Of a DNA stretch of 53,473 nt, positions 1-7,842 are shown in pieces; positions within the stretch are counted from its first letter, which is position 1; each line of letters starts with the position of its first letter. The notes beneath the pieces were generated by a model, which worked only from the letters and a program-made list of their open reading frames with translations, searched no databases and was not told where the DNA came from. This DNA is from Planctomycetota bacterium (lineage in GTDB: Bacteria > Planctomycetota > Phycisphaerae > Phycisphaerales > SM1A02): the NCBI GenBank assembly GCA_003671055.1, contig QWPV01000011.1:1-53473 (forward strand), written 5' to 3'. The position numbers and the translations under genes were made by a program.

Positions 1-127
1 GTGCATACGACTCCTGCGTTATCGCTGCAACCGCTCGCGAAGAGTGAACGCATTTCAGGTGTCGACATCGCGCGCGGCGTCGCGTTGCTTGGCATCTTGC
101 TGGTGAACGCGCGATACTTTTTCTGGC
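1..127 (+). pseudogene. 5' fragment of a DUF418 membrane protein gene (exact copy of 5672-5798)
   Basis: Bases 1-127 are identical to 5672-5798, the first 42 codons of the intact DUF418 gene. After base 127 the two copies diverge completely: here the sequence enters an insertion sequence, while at 5799 the gene continues. The reading frame runs on to a stop at 226-228 but gives no known protein. The duplicated block begins exactly at the first base of the window and is 127 bases long, a common maximum k-mer size in short-read assemblers. It may therefore be an assembly-graph overlap and not a biological gene fragment. Confidence 0.85.
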
Positions 128-147
128 GCTTCAGGAATCCGTGCGGG
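125..147 (+). repeat. Left terminal inverted repeat of the ISL3-like element
   Basis: This 23-bp end begins GGCGCTTCAGG and matches the reverse complement of 1090-1112 at 17 of 23 positions, including a shared CTTCAGG core and a CGTG..GGG inner part. The first three bases coincide with the end of the DUF418 copy, so the exact element boundary is uncertain by up to three bases. Confidence 0.65.
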
Positions 148-1112
148 TTGATGCGGTTTGTGGATACAAATCAAGTCCGCCTCAGGTGGAACATGATCGC
201 GTTGCGGAAGCGCTGCCGGTTGCGGTAGCCGCAGGCCTGCGACTTGATCTTCTGGATCTTCGCGTTCATCGATTCGCCCAACGCATTGGTCGCCTTCAAC
301 ACGATCGCGTTGATGATTCCGTCCAGATGTTTCTGCACCATCTTCGCCGCGCAGATCATTAGTTCAAGTTTGCAACTCATCGCCAGTGCCAATCCACTCT
401 TTCCACGCGCGACGCGCCCATGTTTCACTGACATAGTGCCACAACTTGGACGCGGTCTCTTTCAACGCCCACGCGCGCGCGGTGCGAAGCGTTCAGTAAA
501 TCAATTGCGACAACAACCGCCGCGCACGCTTCATCCTGCTTGGCTTCTGCAACCACACATACTTCGTCTTCGTAAGCGTCGCGTCGCCTTCGGCAAGAAG
601 TTTGCGATGTTCTTCCTTGCGCACGGCATTCACCGCATCGCCAAGATGCTTCGTAATATGAAATCGATCGAACGCGATCTTCGCGTTGGGCAAGTGGCGC
701 GACACCGCGTTGATATACGCGGGCCACATGTCCATCGCTGCGACCTTGATGGCGCTGCGGCGTGGCTCGTCCATCGCGCCCAAGAATGAGCCAAGACTTT
801 CCTCTGTTCGTCCGTCCATCACTGCAATCACGCGGGAATTGTCGATGTTTGTCACCACCGTCACATACTCGTGGCGCTTCTGTAAAGATGTTTCGTCAAC
901 TCCAATGCGTGTCGGCGAAATCTTTTCGCGGCGTGCGAGTCCACGCGCAACAGCCCGCGACATGATGCCGTCGACTTCGTGCCAGCTCAGTTGAAGTTGG
1001 CGGCCGACTGCGGATTGATTCGCCTCTCGCAGCCAGTCGATCACAATACACTCGAAGAGCGCCGTGAAGTGCGAACCGCGATCCGATGACCCACACGAAA
1101 GCCTGAAGACCC
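131..1112 (-). pseudogene. ISL3-family transposase, N-terminally truncated with stop and frameshifts
   Basis: Reading leftward, the product from about 1090 to 493 is a clear ISL3 (IS204/IS1001/IS1096/IS1165) DDE transposase core, with the blocks GVDETSLQKRHEYVTVV, AAMDMWPAY and IAFDRFHITKHL. An in-frame TGA at 493-495 interrupts it; the same frame then continues with [21 protein letters not shown] frameshift near 388-392 moves into the frame with the conserved block [21 protein letters not shown] further shift near 178-182 is needed to reach the family-like tail GGLDLYP, with a stop at 131-133. About 100 N-terminal residues are absent. It cannot make an active enzyme as assembled. The open frame reaches 1140, but its first residues lie outside the element. 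Confidence 0.8.
1090..1112 (-). repeat. Right terminal inverted repeat of the ISL3-like element
   Basis: The 23-bp end, read on the minus strand, begins GGGTCTTCAGG and pairs with 125-147 at 17 of 23 positions. It abuts transposase coding sequence directly, which is why the N-terminal part of the transposase is judged to be deleted. Confidence 0.6.
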
Positions 1113-1177
1113 AAAATTTCTTAGAATTGCCGGCGAACATGATCGCGGCGGACTTTTAATCTATGTAGCATGACCGA

Positions 1178-2587
1178 ATGAATCGGTTCGCACGCAGAGC
1201 AATTTTGGTCGCATGCCTCGCTATTGTGGCGTCCGCTTCGTCGCAAATGATTGAGCTGAGGCTTGAGGAAAAAGTGCCTGAATCTCGCGTTGAGCATCAA
1301 GACGAGAACACGCCAGCACCGGATGAGGCAGCGCCGCCGTCCACCCGAACTCGCCGCCGTTCGGTCAGTGAGCAACCTGAGCAATACCGCAGGTTCATCA
1401 AGGTAATGGCAACGGATGAAGATTGGACACGAGTTGCAGTCGCCTTAGGGGTGGAGCGCGATGCTCCCGCAGTCGAGGAAGTTGCAAGGTGGTATCGAGT
1501 GGAATTCGATCGCCTCGCGATGGAGTTCGGGCAGTGGGCAACCGAGCGGCGCGTCGTGACTGCGCTTACGTCAGTGCAGACGCACATGGAAACTGGCGCA
1601 ACCAAGGAAGAAGCTGAGTGCCGTGAAACACTGCAATCATGCGTGCGCAAGTTGCGTTCGTCGGCGCTGCCTGCAGCTGATGCCGCCATCGAGCAAGGGT
1701 TTGAGCGCCTGGCACTGACTGTTCCGAACGCGTCTGCTGAACTCATTGCCCGAGCGCGGCGAGGCTTGTTTCTTGCTGCGCGCCAACGGTCGCTCGAGAG
1801 AGACGGTGAACTTGGTCTCAATCCGCGAGCGTCTCTTCCCGAGATTGTCGCCAACGCGCCACCCGATGCGTGCAACACCGAGGGTTCAGAAAGCCCGCTT
1901 GGGACTGATCAACGAGCAACTGCGATCGCTCAGATTGTGCTCGATTGGGAGATACAGGTCGAAGCAGTTGTCGTGCAGGCGATCCGCCTCAATGAAACAG
2001 CGATGCTGAAAGTTTTTTCGGCGGAGGGGAACGCGCACCAGGCCATCGTCGAAGAAGAAAGGCAATCCCTCCGCACTCGGGCTCATCTGCCGATTCAGCG
2101 TGCGACGGACAATGCAATCGATCGAATCGCGGATGTCATTGGTGAGTCCTGTGGAATCGAAGCGCGCGCGGCTTGGGAGGACTTTGCGTGGTCCGCGACA
2201 CTCGGAGTGTTCCATTCACCGGAGCGGCCTACACACGCGTGGGCTTGGATTTCAAGGCGCGGCGCGGAGGGCGTGATCGCGGCCGAGGTCGTCGACAGGT
2301 GCCGTGACTTCCATCGTGCGTACTTGGTGGATCGTGCTCCGCTCAGGCTCGCGATGCGTGCGGCGCTGCTCTCGTGCACGCTCAAGGATCTGGAGAGGCA
2401 ATTCCACCACAAGACGGTGCCAGGAGCGCTCAATGCAGCGTTGAAGTCGAGGCACGACCTCTCCACGTCCTGCCTGCGATTGATGTTGGATGCGCTCCCC
2501 GAAATCGAGAGGAGTTCCTTAAATCGTCATCTCGAGTTGGTTGAGAAGCAACGTGGTAACCCATATGGTCACATGGATGATGTCTGA
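1178..2587 (+). CDS. Exported protein of unknown function
   Basis: This gene encodes 469 residues. Residues 1-23 look like a Sec signal peptide (NRFARRA followed by a hydrophobic core and ASASSQ). An acidic, proline-rich stretch follows at about 30-55, then a long, mainly helical, charged body without membrane segments. I recognise no domain. The body contains several Cys residues, which fits an oxidising extracytoplasmic location. There is no clear Shine-Dalgarno site before the ATG. It is the first of three same-strand genes that all appear exported (next starts at 2624 and 3070), so a shared envelope or extracellular task is a reasonable inference but is untested. The upstream neighbour is the decayed insertion sequence, so its promoter must lie within 1113-1177 or in the element. 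Confidence 0.7.
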   Translation: MNRFARRAILVACLAIVASASSQMIELRLEEKVPESRVEHQDENTPAPDEAAPPSTRTRRRSVSEQPEQYRRFIKVMATDEDWTRVAVALGVERDAPAVEEVARWYRVEFDRLAMEFGQWATERRVVTALTSVQTHMETGATKEEAECRETLQSCVRKLRSSALPAADAAIEQGFERLALTVPNASAELIARARRGLFLAARQRSLERDGELGLNPRASLPEIVANAPPDACNTEGSESPLGTDQRATAIAQIVLDWEIQVEAVVVQAIRLNETAMLKVFSAEGNAHQAIVEEERQSLRTRAHLPIQRATDNAIDRIADVIGESCGIEARAAWEDFAWSATLGVFHSPERPTHAWAWISRRGAEGVIAAEVVDRCRDFHRAYLVDRAPLRLAMRAALLSCTLKDLERQFHHKTVPGALNAALKSRHDLSTSCLRLMLDALPEIERSSLNRHLELVEKQRGNPYGHMDDV

Positions 2588-2623
2588 GTGCAAAAAATAA
2601 CCCCTTACCTTTGGAGATTGCGC

Positions 2624-3073
2624 ATGTCAAACTTAACTCCCCAACACTTGTCTCGATACTCCGTCACGCGTTTCGCGCCGTGGTGCGCCGCCATAGCTGC
2701 CGCGCTTGGGGTCTCCGTGGTGTCGGTCACGATGGGCCAAAGCGGTCCGATTGAGTGGGAGTATCACGTGTTTTCGGATTGCTTTAAGACCGGAACTTGC
2801 ATGAGTCCGACGGGCGCGTGCGCAGGATCGATGCCGGGGAATCAATGCAGGTACTGTGAGTATCAGAACCCAGTGTCAGAGTGCGAGTTGGATTGGACAT
2901 TGACTAGTTGTTGGCAGCGCGACCTGAAGAGCGGCGATCCACAAATAGGTTGTGGTCTTATGATGTTAGGTATCTGCCAAAACTTAGCGTCGCCATTCTG
3001 CGGGTCGGCACTATCGAGCGGATCACTTTGCGATCGACCAGTGTGCACGGATGGGAATGTGTCAGTGCCATGA
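2624..3073 (+). CDS. Small cysteine-rich exported protein
   Basis: The product has 149 residues. The ATG at 2624 is chosen because GGAG lies nine bases upstream; a GTG at 2588 in the same frame, directly after the previous stop, is less likely. Residues about 17-38 form a hydrophobic export signal. The mature part of about 110 residues holds 12 cysteines, an even number that would allow six disulfide bonds, with spacings such as CFKTGTC and CRYC. Such density is typical of secreted disulfide-stabilised proteins. No family is recognised. Its stop overlaps the next ATG in the sequence ATGA (3070-3073), so translation of the two is probably coupled. It could be a secreted effector, a structural surface protein or a pilin-like component; nothing in the sequence decides. 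Confidence 0.7.
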   Translation: MSNLTPQHLSRYSVTRFAPWCAAIAAALGVSVVSVTMGQSGPIEWEYHVFSDCFKTGTCMSPTGACAGSMPGNQCRYCEYQNPVSECELDWTLTSCWQRDLKSGDPQIGCGLMMLGICQNLASPFCGSALSSGSLCDRPVCTDGNVSVP

Positions 3074-5190
3074 CGGTGCTTTGCATTGCCGCCCGTTCGT
3101 TGGTCAATGTTTACGCGCGTCTTCGACCGCTTCAGCTAGTGTCGCGAGCTGCCGCTGAGGGATTCCGCATGGGAGCGGTGGCTGCAACGGTCGCGTCGAG
3201 TCTCTGTCTCTCGAGCCTTGCGCAGGTTGAGCAGCATGACTCGCTGAACCATGAGGATCGCGACCTAGCACTTGCAGAGTTCGTGCAGCGAGTAATTCGC
3301 ATACCCCAATTGAACCTCCACGCGAGTTGGACGGTGCGGACCCGCTTCGCTGAGCCTGCGCGACGCGCCGACGGACCCGCCGAGCGCGTCGGGGTTCTAG
3401 AGTTTGTCGGCCGCGCAGGCGAATTCTGGGCTAGCTTCACGGACGATTCAGCGGATGGCGCCGGTGGTCACGCCCCTGTGGAGATTGCATGGTTCGGCGG
3501 AGCAAAGCTCGCCTTCGTGCATCAAGGGCGCGGAGAAACTGGCACGGTTTCAATTTCGTCGACCCCGGTCTTGTCCGGACCGTTTGAAGACATTCCTCTG
3601 CTCGCTCAGTTCATACCTGGAGTAGCTGGGTTACCGCTTCCGCGCATCGCCGATGTGCTGGCCCTCACGCCAAGCGATGCTATCTCACGCATCGATGGCG
3701 AGCAGTATGTGTGGACTCTTCCAAATGTATGGGGAGCAACTGGACTTGTGCCGACCACGCTGACTTTCTCCGACTTACCTACGCCGCGGCTTACGCGCCT
3801 TGTGTGCCGTGTACCCGTGCCCGCCGAGCCTCTAACTAGTTTTCCTGAAGCTTGTGGCGGTGAAGCCAGCGTCTTGGTTTGGAAAGATGTTCACGGAAGC
3901 TCTGTGGCTCAGTTAGCCGAACGCGCGAACTTCGCATGGTTTCCTGGTCGTGTATCGCCCGACGCTCAGCGCACAGGATATGAGCTCAATGAGGCGAACC
4001 GCTCGAGTTCGCGTCCGTCGGAGTTTCTGCGGCCTGCACAATGGCTTGTCGATGGGGCTGGCGTTTCCGACCTCCGCATCGGTGCTTTCGGAACGATCGG
4101 CGACGCGCGGCTTGTCATCGCTGGAACTCCACTCCGCTTGCGAAGAGCGCTGGCAGTGGAGGATGTGCTGAGCGGGCAGCTTCTCAGTTCACTGTGTGAA
4201 GGCGTAGATTCGAGCCAAGTCGCGCAGGAGGTGCCGAGCGGCAGCATGCAACCGCGCATCGAGAGCGGCGCTGCGGTGTCGCGTGGACTCGTCGCGTCGG
4301 CAGAGCCGGAGCCGCAGCTCGTTCGATTTGTTGTAACTGTCGCATTGGCTGCGATTGGTGGGTGGATCATTGCCATCGCGTGGCGAAGACGGCGCCTTGG
4401 CATTGGTTTTCCCGTTGATGCGTCTGCATCGGCGACGAGTTCTGCCGTGCCGCCGCGATGGATCTATCTCGCATGCTTCGGAGTCTGCGCCCTTGCTACT
4501 GCAGGATTGATTGCGCTCCGAACAAGCGATCTCCAGTCCCGATCGTCGACCTATGTTGACCTCGGCGATGTCGTGATCTCTGGTGGAAGCTTCCGCCTTC
4601 ATGGCGCCATTCCGATGAATGGTCGCACAGACCAAGACTGTCGGATCGAGGCGGTGTCTGCATCGTGCGGATGTGTGCGGGTCGCCGATGTCCCGAGGCT
4701 GATCCCAAAGAACGAGTCAATTTCGATTCCCATCACCTTCGATGTGACGACGGAAGGAGAGAAGCGCGTCGATGTTGTGGCAGTGCTCGACGATGGAACT
4801 ACGCGCCACATCACCCTCGTTGCGCGCGGCGTCGTCGACATCGCGGGACTCGCACCCCTCGCGATCGCACCCCAACTACTCGAGCTCGGCGTTGGAGCCG
4901 AGAGCACGATTGTCTGCCTCATCCGTGATTCGAGCGAGGATCCGAACGCTCTTCGACCGCCGCAGATTCGTTGGATTGCTCCCGAGGGAGTCGAGTTTGG
5001 AGAACAGCAACTTCGGCTCATCGAGCCATTCACGAAGGGCAACTCGCCTGTCTGGGAGTCGTTGACGCGCGTGAAAGCCACCGGCACGATCGCCACGCTC
5101 AGAACCGCAATCGCGCGGCTCGATCTAGATGGTGTCGCAGCAGGGCAGGTGCAAATCGTCTTGGCTTCGACAGAAACAGAACCGCAGTAA
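3070..5190 (+). CDS. Membrane-anchored protein with C-terminal DUF1573 domain
   Basis: The product is 706 residues from the ATG at 3070, which overlaps the previous stop (ATGA). A second good start is ATG 3169, with GAGG eight bases upstream and an immediate hydrophobic export signal (AVAATVASSLCLSSLAQ). Both are plausible. About 380 residues of unknown extracytoplasmic domain follow. Two membrane segments lie near residues 419-437 and 464-483, with a short Arg-rich loop (WRRRRLG) between them. The C-terminal part, near 494-590, is a DUF1573/HYDIN-like beta-sandwich with the typical ASCGC motif. The two segments probably place both large parts on the same, outer side of the membrane. It is the last gene of the exported trio. 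DUF1573 is common in Bacteroidetes and Planctomycetes but has no settled function. Confidence 0.75.
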   Translation: MTVLCIAARSLVNVYARLRPLQLVSRAAAEGFRMGAVAATVASSLCLSSLAQVEQHDSLNHEDRDLALAEFVQRVIRIPQLNLHASWTVRTRFAEPARRADGPAERVGVLEFVGRAGEFWASFTDDSADGAGGHAPVEIAWFGGAKLAFVHQGRGETGTVSISSTPVLSGPFEDIPLLAQFIPGVAGLPLPRIADVLALTPSDAISRIDGEQYVWTLPNVWGATGLVPTTLTFSDLPTPRLTRLVCRVPVPAEPLTSFPEACGGEASVLVWKDVHGSSVAQLAERANFAWFPGRVSPDAQRTGYELNEANRSSSRPSEFLRPAQWLVDGAGVSDLRIGAFGTIGDARLVIAGTPLRLRRALAVEDVLSGQLLSSLCEGVDSSQVAQEVPSGSMQPRIESGAAVSRGLVASAEPEPQLVRFVVTVALAAIGGWIIAIAWRRRRLGIGFPVDASASATSSAVPPRWIYLACFGVCALATAGLIALRTSDLQSRSSTYVDLGDVVISGGSFRLHGAIPMNGRTDQDCRIEAVSASCGCVRVADVPRLIPKNESISIPITFDVTTEGEKRVDVVAVLDDGTTRHITLVARGVVDIAGLAPLAIAPQLLELGVGAESTIVCLIRDSSEDPNALRPPQIRWIAPEGVEFGEQQLRLIEPFTKGNSPVWESLTRVKATGTIATLRTAIARLDLDGVAAGQVQIVLASTETEPQ

Positions 5191-5198
5191 GCGCCGAA

Positions 5199-5491
5199 GA
5201 GTGCATTGGACAAGAAGAGTGCATTGGAAGAGAAGACTGCATTGGACAGAAGACTGCATTGGACAGGCAAGCCAAGATCACAATTCTGTCGGAGAGGTGT
5301 GCCTGTCCTCAATTGGGAGGGAGAAGACTGATTGGACAGGCAAGCCAAGACTGCATTGGACAGGCAAGCCAAGATCACAATTCTGTCGGAGAGATGTGCC
5401 TGTCCTCAATTGGGAGGCGTGAAGAAGTGCCTGTCCACGATTGGTGTGCAGGTCCAAAGTGCCTGTCCTCGATTTTCTGTCCTCGATTTTC
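5199..5491. repeat. Array of short hairpin-forming (REP-like) repeats
   Basis: The array starts with four copies of a unit of about 18 bp, (A/G)A(C/G)TGCATTGGACAG and variants, at 5199, 5217, 5235 and 5252. Two near-identical units of about 70 bp follow at 5251-5320 and 5349-5418. In each, ATTGGACAGGCA near the left end pairs with TGCCTGTCCTCAAT near the right end (two-base bulge, loop about 30 nt). A solo left-arm copy lies at 5331-5346. Degenerate right arms follow at 5428-5437 and 5459-5470, and the end is a 14-bp tandem duplication, TGTCCTCGATTTTC, at 5464-5491. The pattern resembles REP/BIME elements mobilised by REP-associated transposases, but no such transposase is in the window. Readthrough of short ORFs here is not considered coding. 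Confidence 0.75.
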
Positions 5492-5671
5492 CATGTGAAG
5501 CATCTCCATGCAACGGCACTCGCGTGCCTCGGGCTTGATCCCAATCACCTCGCGTACTTCTATGCAGGGCTCGATCAGAAACTCGTCGGCGTTGAGGGCG
5601 CAGACCCCATTCGACAGATCATGATTTGAGCGCGAGAGTTTCATGGGGGTGTTCTTGGGTACGCTGCGACC
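5492..5671. other. Gap between repeat array and DUF418 gene
   Basis: No gene is called here. Both strands stay open for 45-60 codons with protein-like composition (for example NADEFLIEPCIEVREVIG on the minus strand), which may be the eroded end of a gene once next to the array. I could not match it to a family. Any promoter of the DUF418 gene must lie here; no clear -35/-10 pair was recognised. Confidence 0.4.
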
Positions 5672-6997
5672 GTGCATACGACTCCTGCGTTATCGCTGCA
5701 ACCGCTCGCGAAGAGTGAACGCATTTCAGGTGTCGACATCGCGCGCGGCGTCGCGTTGCTTGGCATCTTGCTGGTGAACGCGCGATACTTTTTCTGGCCA
5801 TTTGCTTCGGCGATCACTCCAGAGCATCTCGTGCCAGGCTTGGAGACGGACACGCTTGATGCGATCGTGTGGACCGGAGTCGAAGCGTTCTGCGCATTCA
5901 AATTCATCTCGCTCTTCTCCATCCTCTTCGGATTCGGCATCGCGTTGCAGGCGAGTCGAGCCGCTGCGATGCAGGTGAGTCGCTGGCGTTTGGGACTGCG
6001 AAGGTTCGCGGTGTTGCTTGGCTTCGGCGTCGTGCATGCAACATTGATTTGGTACGGCGACATTCTTGTGGTGTACGCGGGCTTTGGTGTGCTGGTGCTC
6101 GCGATATCCGCGTGCAAGCCAAAGGCGATCTTCACATGGTTCATTGTCTTTGCCTGCATCCTTGGCGGACTTTCGCTGCTGACTGGCGTTGGCACATACA
6201 TCATTTCCACACATCCCGAATGGTTCGGCTCGGCAGAGGGCGTGGTTGCGCCGACGGTTGCGCTCGCGCCGCTTGAAGGAGAAGCAGCACTTCGTGGAAC
6301 GGACGCGATGCGCGAAGTCTTCTTACGCTCGGCGTTTCCCTTCGGCGATCCCGTGTGGATGCAAGCCGAAATCACCGCGCAACAAGAGGGTCCATGGTTT
6401 GACGCGTTCACATTTCGGATGGTGAACTGGTTGACGTGCATCCTGATTGCATTCTTCGGATACGGATGGCACGCGTGCACGATGATGCTGTTTGGCGCGT
6501 ACGCATTCGCGAGCGGGCTCTTCGAAGCAGACGCATCTGCGCGGCGGCGTCGCATTGGTTGGCGATGCTTCTGCATAGGCGTGCCGATCGCGCTTGCGAG
6601 CGTGCTTCCATTTTGGTTCTGGAATCTCACTGATCCAATGGCGAAAGCATTTCACTCCATCGGTCTTGAGTGGGCTGCGCTCACGCTTCCAATTGGCTAC
6701 GCACTGCTTCTTGTGGAGTACGGACCGAAACTTCCAGCACTCTTGCGCGGTCCGATCCAATCCGCCGGGCGCATGGCACTTACCTTCTATCTATGTGAAT
6801 CCGTTCTTGCGATCGCAATTGCGTCGTGGTGGGGATTTGGACTGTTCGCGAAACTTGGAGACAGTGAACTTGCGGTGATGAGTGTCGGCGTGTGGGCGGG
6901 TCTCGCCCTCTTCGCGTGGCTTTGGTTACGACGATTCAACATCGGTCCCGCAGAGTGGCTGTGGCGGCGGCTCAGTTACGGTCGCAAACTCGATTGA
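5672..6997 (+). CDS. DUF418 family integral membrane protein (YeiB-like)
   Basis: The 441-residue product has many hydrophobic segments. The N-terminal block SERISGVDIARGVALLGILL is the hallmark of the DUF418/YeiB family, and the C-terminal third (PIQSAGRMALTFYLCESVL) matches the DUF418 domain itself. The family is predicted to be related to membrane acyltransferases and transporters, but no reaction is established. The assigned start is GTG 5672, without an obvious ribosome binding site. Its first 127 bases are repeated exactly at the start of the window. It precedes the SDR and sugar-transport genes by 47 bp on the same strand, so it may be co-transcribed with them. Confidence 0.85.
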   Translation: MHTTPALSLQPLAKSERISGVDIARGVALLGILLVNARYFFWPFASAITPEHLVPGLETDTLDAIVWTGVEAFCAFKFISLFSILFGFGIALQASRAAAMQVSRWRLGLRRFAVLLGFGVVHATLIWYGDILVVYAGFGVLVLAISACKPKAIFTWFIVFACILGGLSLLTGVGTYIISTHPEWFGSAEGVVAPTVALAPLEGEAALRGTDAMREVFLRSAFPFGDPVWMQAEITAQQEGPWFDAFTFRMVNWLTCILIAFFGYGWHACTMMLFGAYAFASGLFEADASARRRRIGWRCFCIGVPIALASVLPFWFWNLTDPMAKAFHSIGLEWAALTLPIGYALLLVEYGPKLPALLRGPIQSAGRMALTFYLCESVLAIAIASWWGFGLFAKLGDSELAVMSVGVWAGLALFAWLWLRRFNIGPAEWLWRRLSYGRKLD

Positions 6998-7044
6998 GTG
7001 TTCGTTGCTGCGTGCACCGCGTTGCGCTGTAGACTGCGATTCCG

Positions 7045-7809
7045 ATGCACGCCCCTCACTTCCGCCTTGATGGCAAAGTTGCACTCGTAACAGGCTCAAG
7101 TCGAGGCCTGGGGAAGGCGATGGCATTCGCGCTCGGCTCTGCCGGAGCACGCGTTGCATTCAATTACCTCAACGATGAAGCATTGGCGAAGCGAACATTC
7201 AACGAGTATCGCGCGCTCGGCTATGAAGGCGGACTGTTTCGCGCGAGTGTGATTGACGAAGCCGAAGTTCAACGACTCAACAGCGAAATCGTTGCGGAGC
7301 TTGGCGCGGTCGACATCGTTGTTGTCAGCGCAACGCCGATGCAGCCACTGAAGCGCATCGAGGATTACGACTGGGATTTCTATCAGTCGATGCTCGATTA
7401 CTTCGTGCGCAGTCCGTACCTCTTGACGCGTGCGGTGTTGCCTCACATGAAGGAGCAGCGGTGGGGGCGCATCATCAATCTCACGAGTGAAGTGTTCAAG
7501 CGTGGTGTCGCGCCGTTCTCAGCCTACTCTGCTGCGAAGGGCGCGCAGAACGGATGGTCGCGTTCGATGGCGCTCGAACTCGCGCCCTTCAATATCACAG
7601 TCAACATGATTGCTCCAGGATGGATTCCTGTCGAGCGTCATGCGAACGATCCGCAACACGAGAAGGACGCATACCGCAGCCTGATTCCTATGAATCGCTG
7701 GGGAGTGCCGACCGACGTTGGTGGCGCTTGCGTGTTTCTCGCGAGCGATGCAGCGAGTTTCATCACGGGCGCAGATCTTCATGTGAATGGCGGAATGACA
7801 GTCGGTTGA
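7045..7809 (+). CDS. SDR-family NAD(P)-dependent oxidoreductase
   Basis: The product is 254 residues, the usual length for a classical short-chain dehydrogenase. It has the nucleotide-binding motif TGSSRGLG at residues 16-23, the catalytic Ser148, Tyr161 and Lys165 (YSAAK), and the closing motif ITGADLHVNGGMTVG typical of 3-oxoacyl reductase-like members. The usual NNAG motif is replaced by VSAT near residues 94-97, which sets it apart from FabG. Position directly upstream of a sugar ABC transporter and an aldose 1-epimerase suggests that it oxidises a sugar, a lactone or a polyol; this is inference from context. Substrate specificity cannot be read from the sequence. Confidence 0.88.
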   Translation: MHAPHFRLDGKVALVTGSSRGLGKAMAFALGSAGARVAFNYLNDEALAKRTFNEYRALGYEGGLFRASVIDEAEVQRLNSEIVAELGAVDIVVVSATPMQPLKRIEDYDWDFYQSMLDYFVRSPYLLTRAVLPHMKEQRWGRIINLTSEVFKRGVAPFSAYSAAKGAQNGWSRSMALELAPFNITVNMIAPGWIPVERHANDPQHEKDAYRSLIPMNRWGVPTDVGGACVFLASDAASFITGADLHVNGGMTVG

Positions 7810-7842
7810 TTGCGACACAGACACCAGACTTCGAGAACTTTT

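Larger units (their letters stand above)
125..1112 (-). mobile_element. Degenerate ISL3-family insertion sequence, about 988 bp
   Basis: The element is delimited by imperfect inverted repeats at 125-147 and 1090-1112 (17 of 23 positions match). It carries a damaged ISL3-type transposase on the minus strand. Intact ISL3 elements are usually about 1.2-1.5 kb with a transposase of roughly 400-440 residues. Here the part encoding the N-terminal zinc-binding region is missing, so the element has an internal deletion next to its right repeat. I see no 8-bp target-site duplication: the left flank ends in DUF418 sequence and the right flank starts with an A/T-rich stretch. The flanks therefore do not look like one interrupted target. 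Confidence 0.75.

Noticed and set aside
1-228. A 75-codon fusion gene at the window start
   Set aside because: It merely joins the duplicated DUF418 start to insertion-sequence DNA.
5199-5491. Possible CRISPR array
   Set aside because: The units are of unequal length, the parts between them are themselves repeated, arms pair as hairpins of a different kind, and no cas gene is near.
5492-5671. Possible transposase or gene remnant next to the repeat array
   Set aside because: Both strands look somewhat protein-like, but no family could be recognised, so no gene is called.
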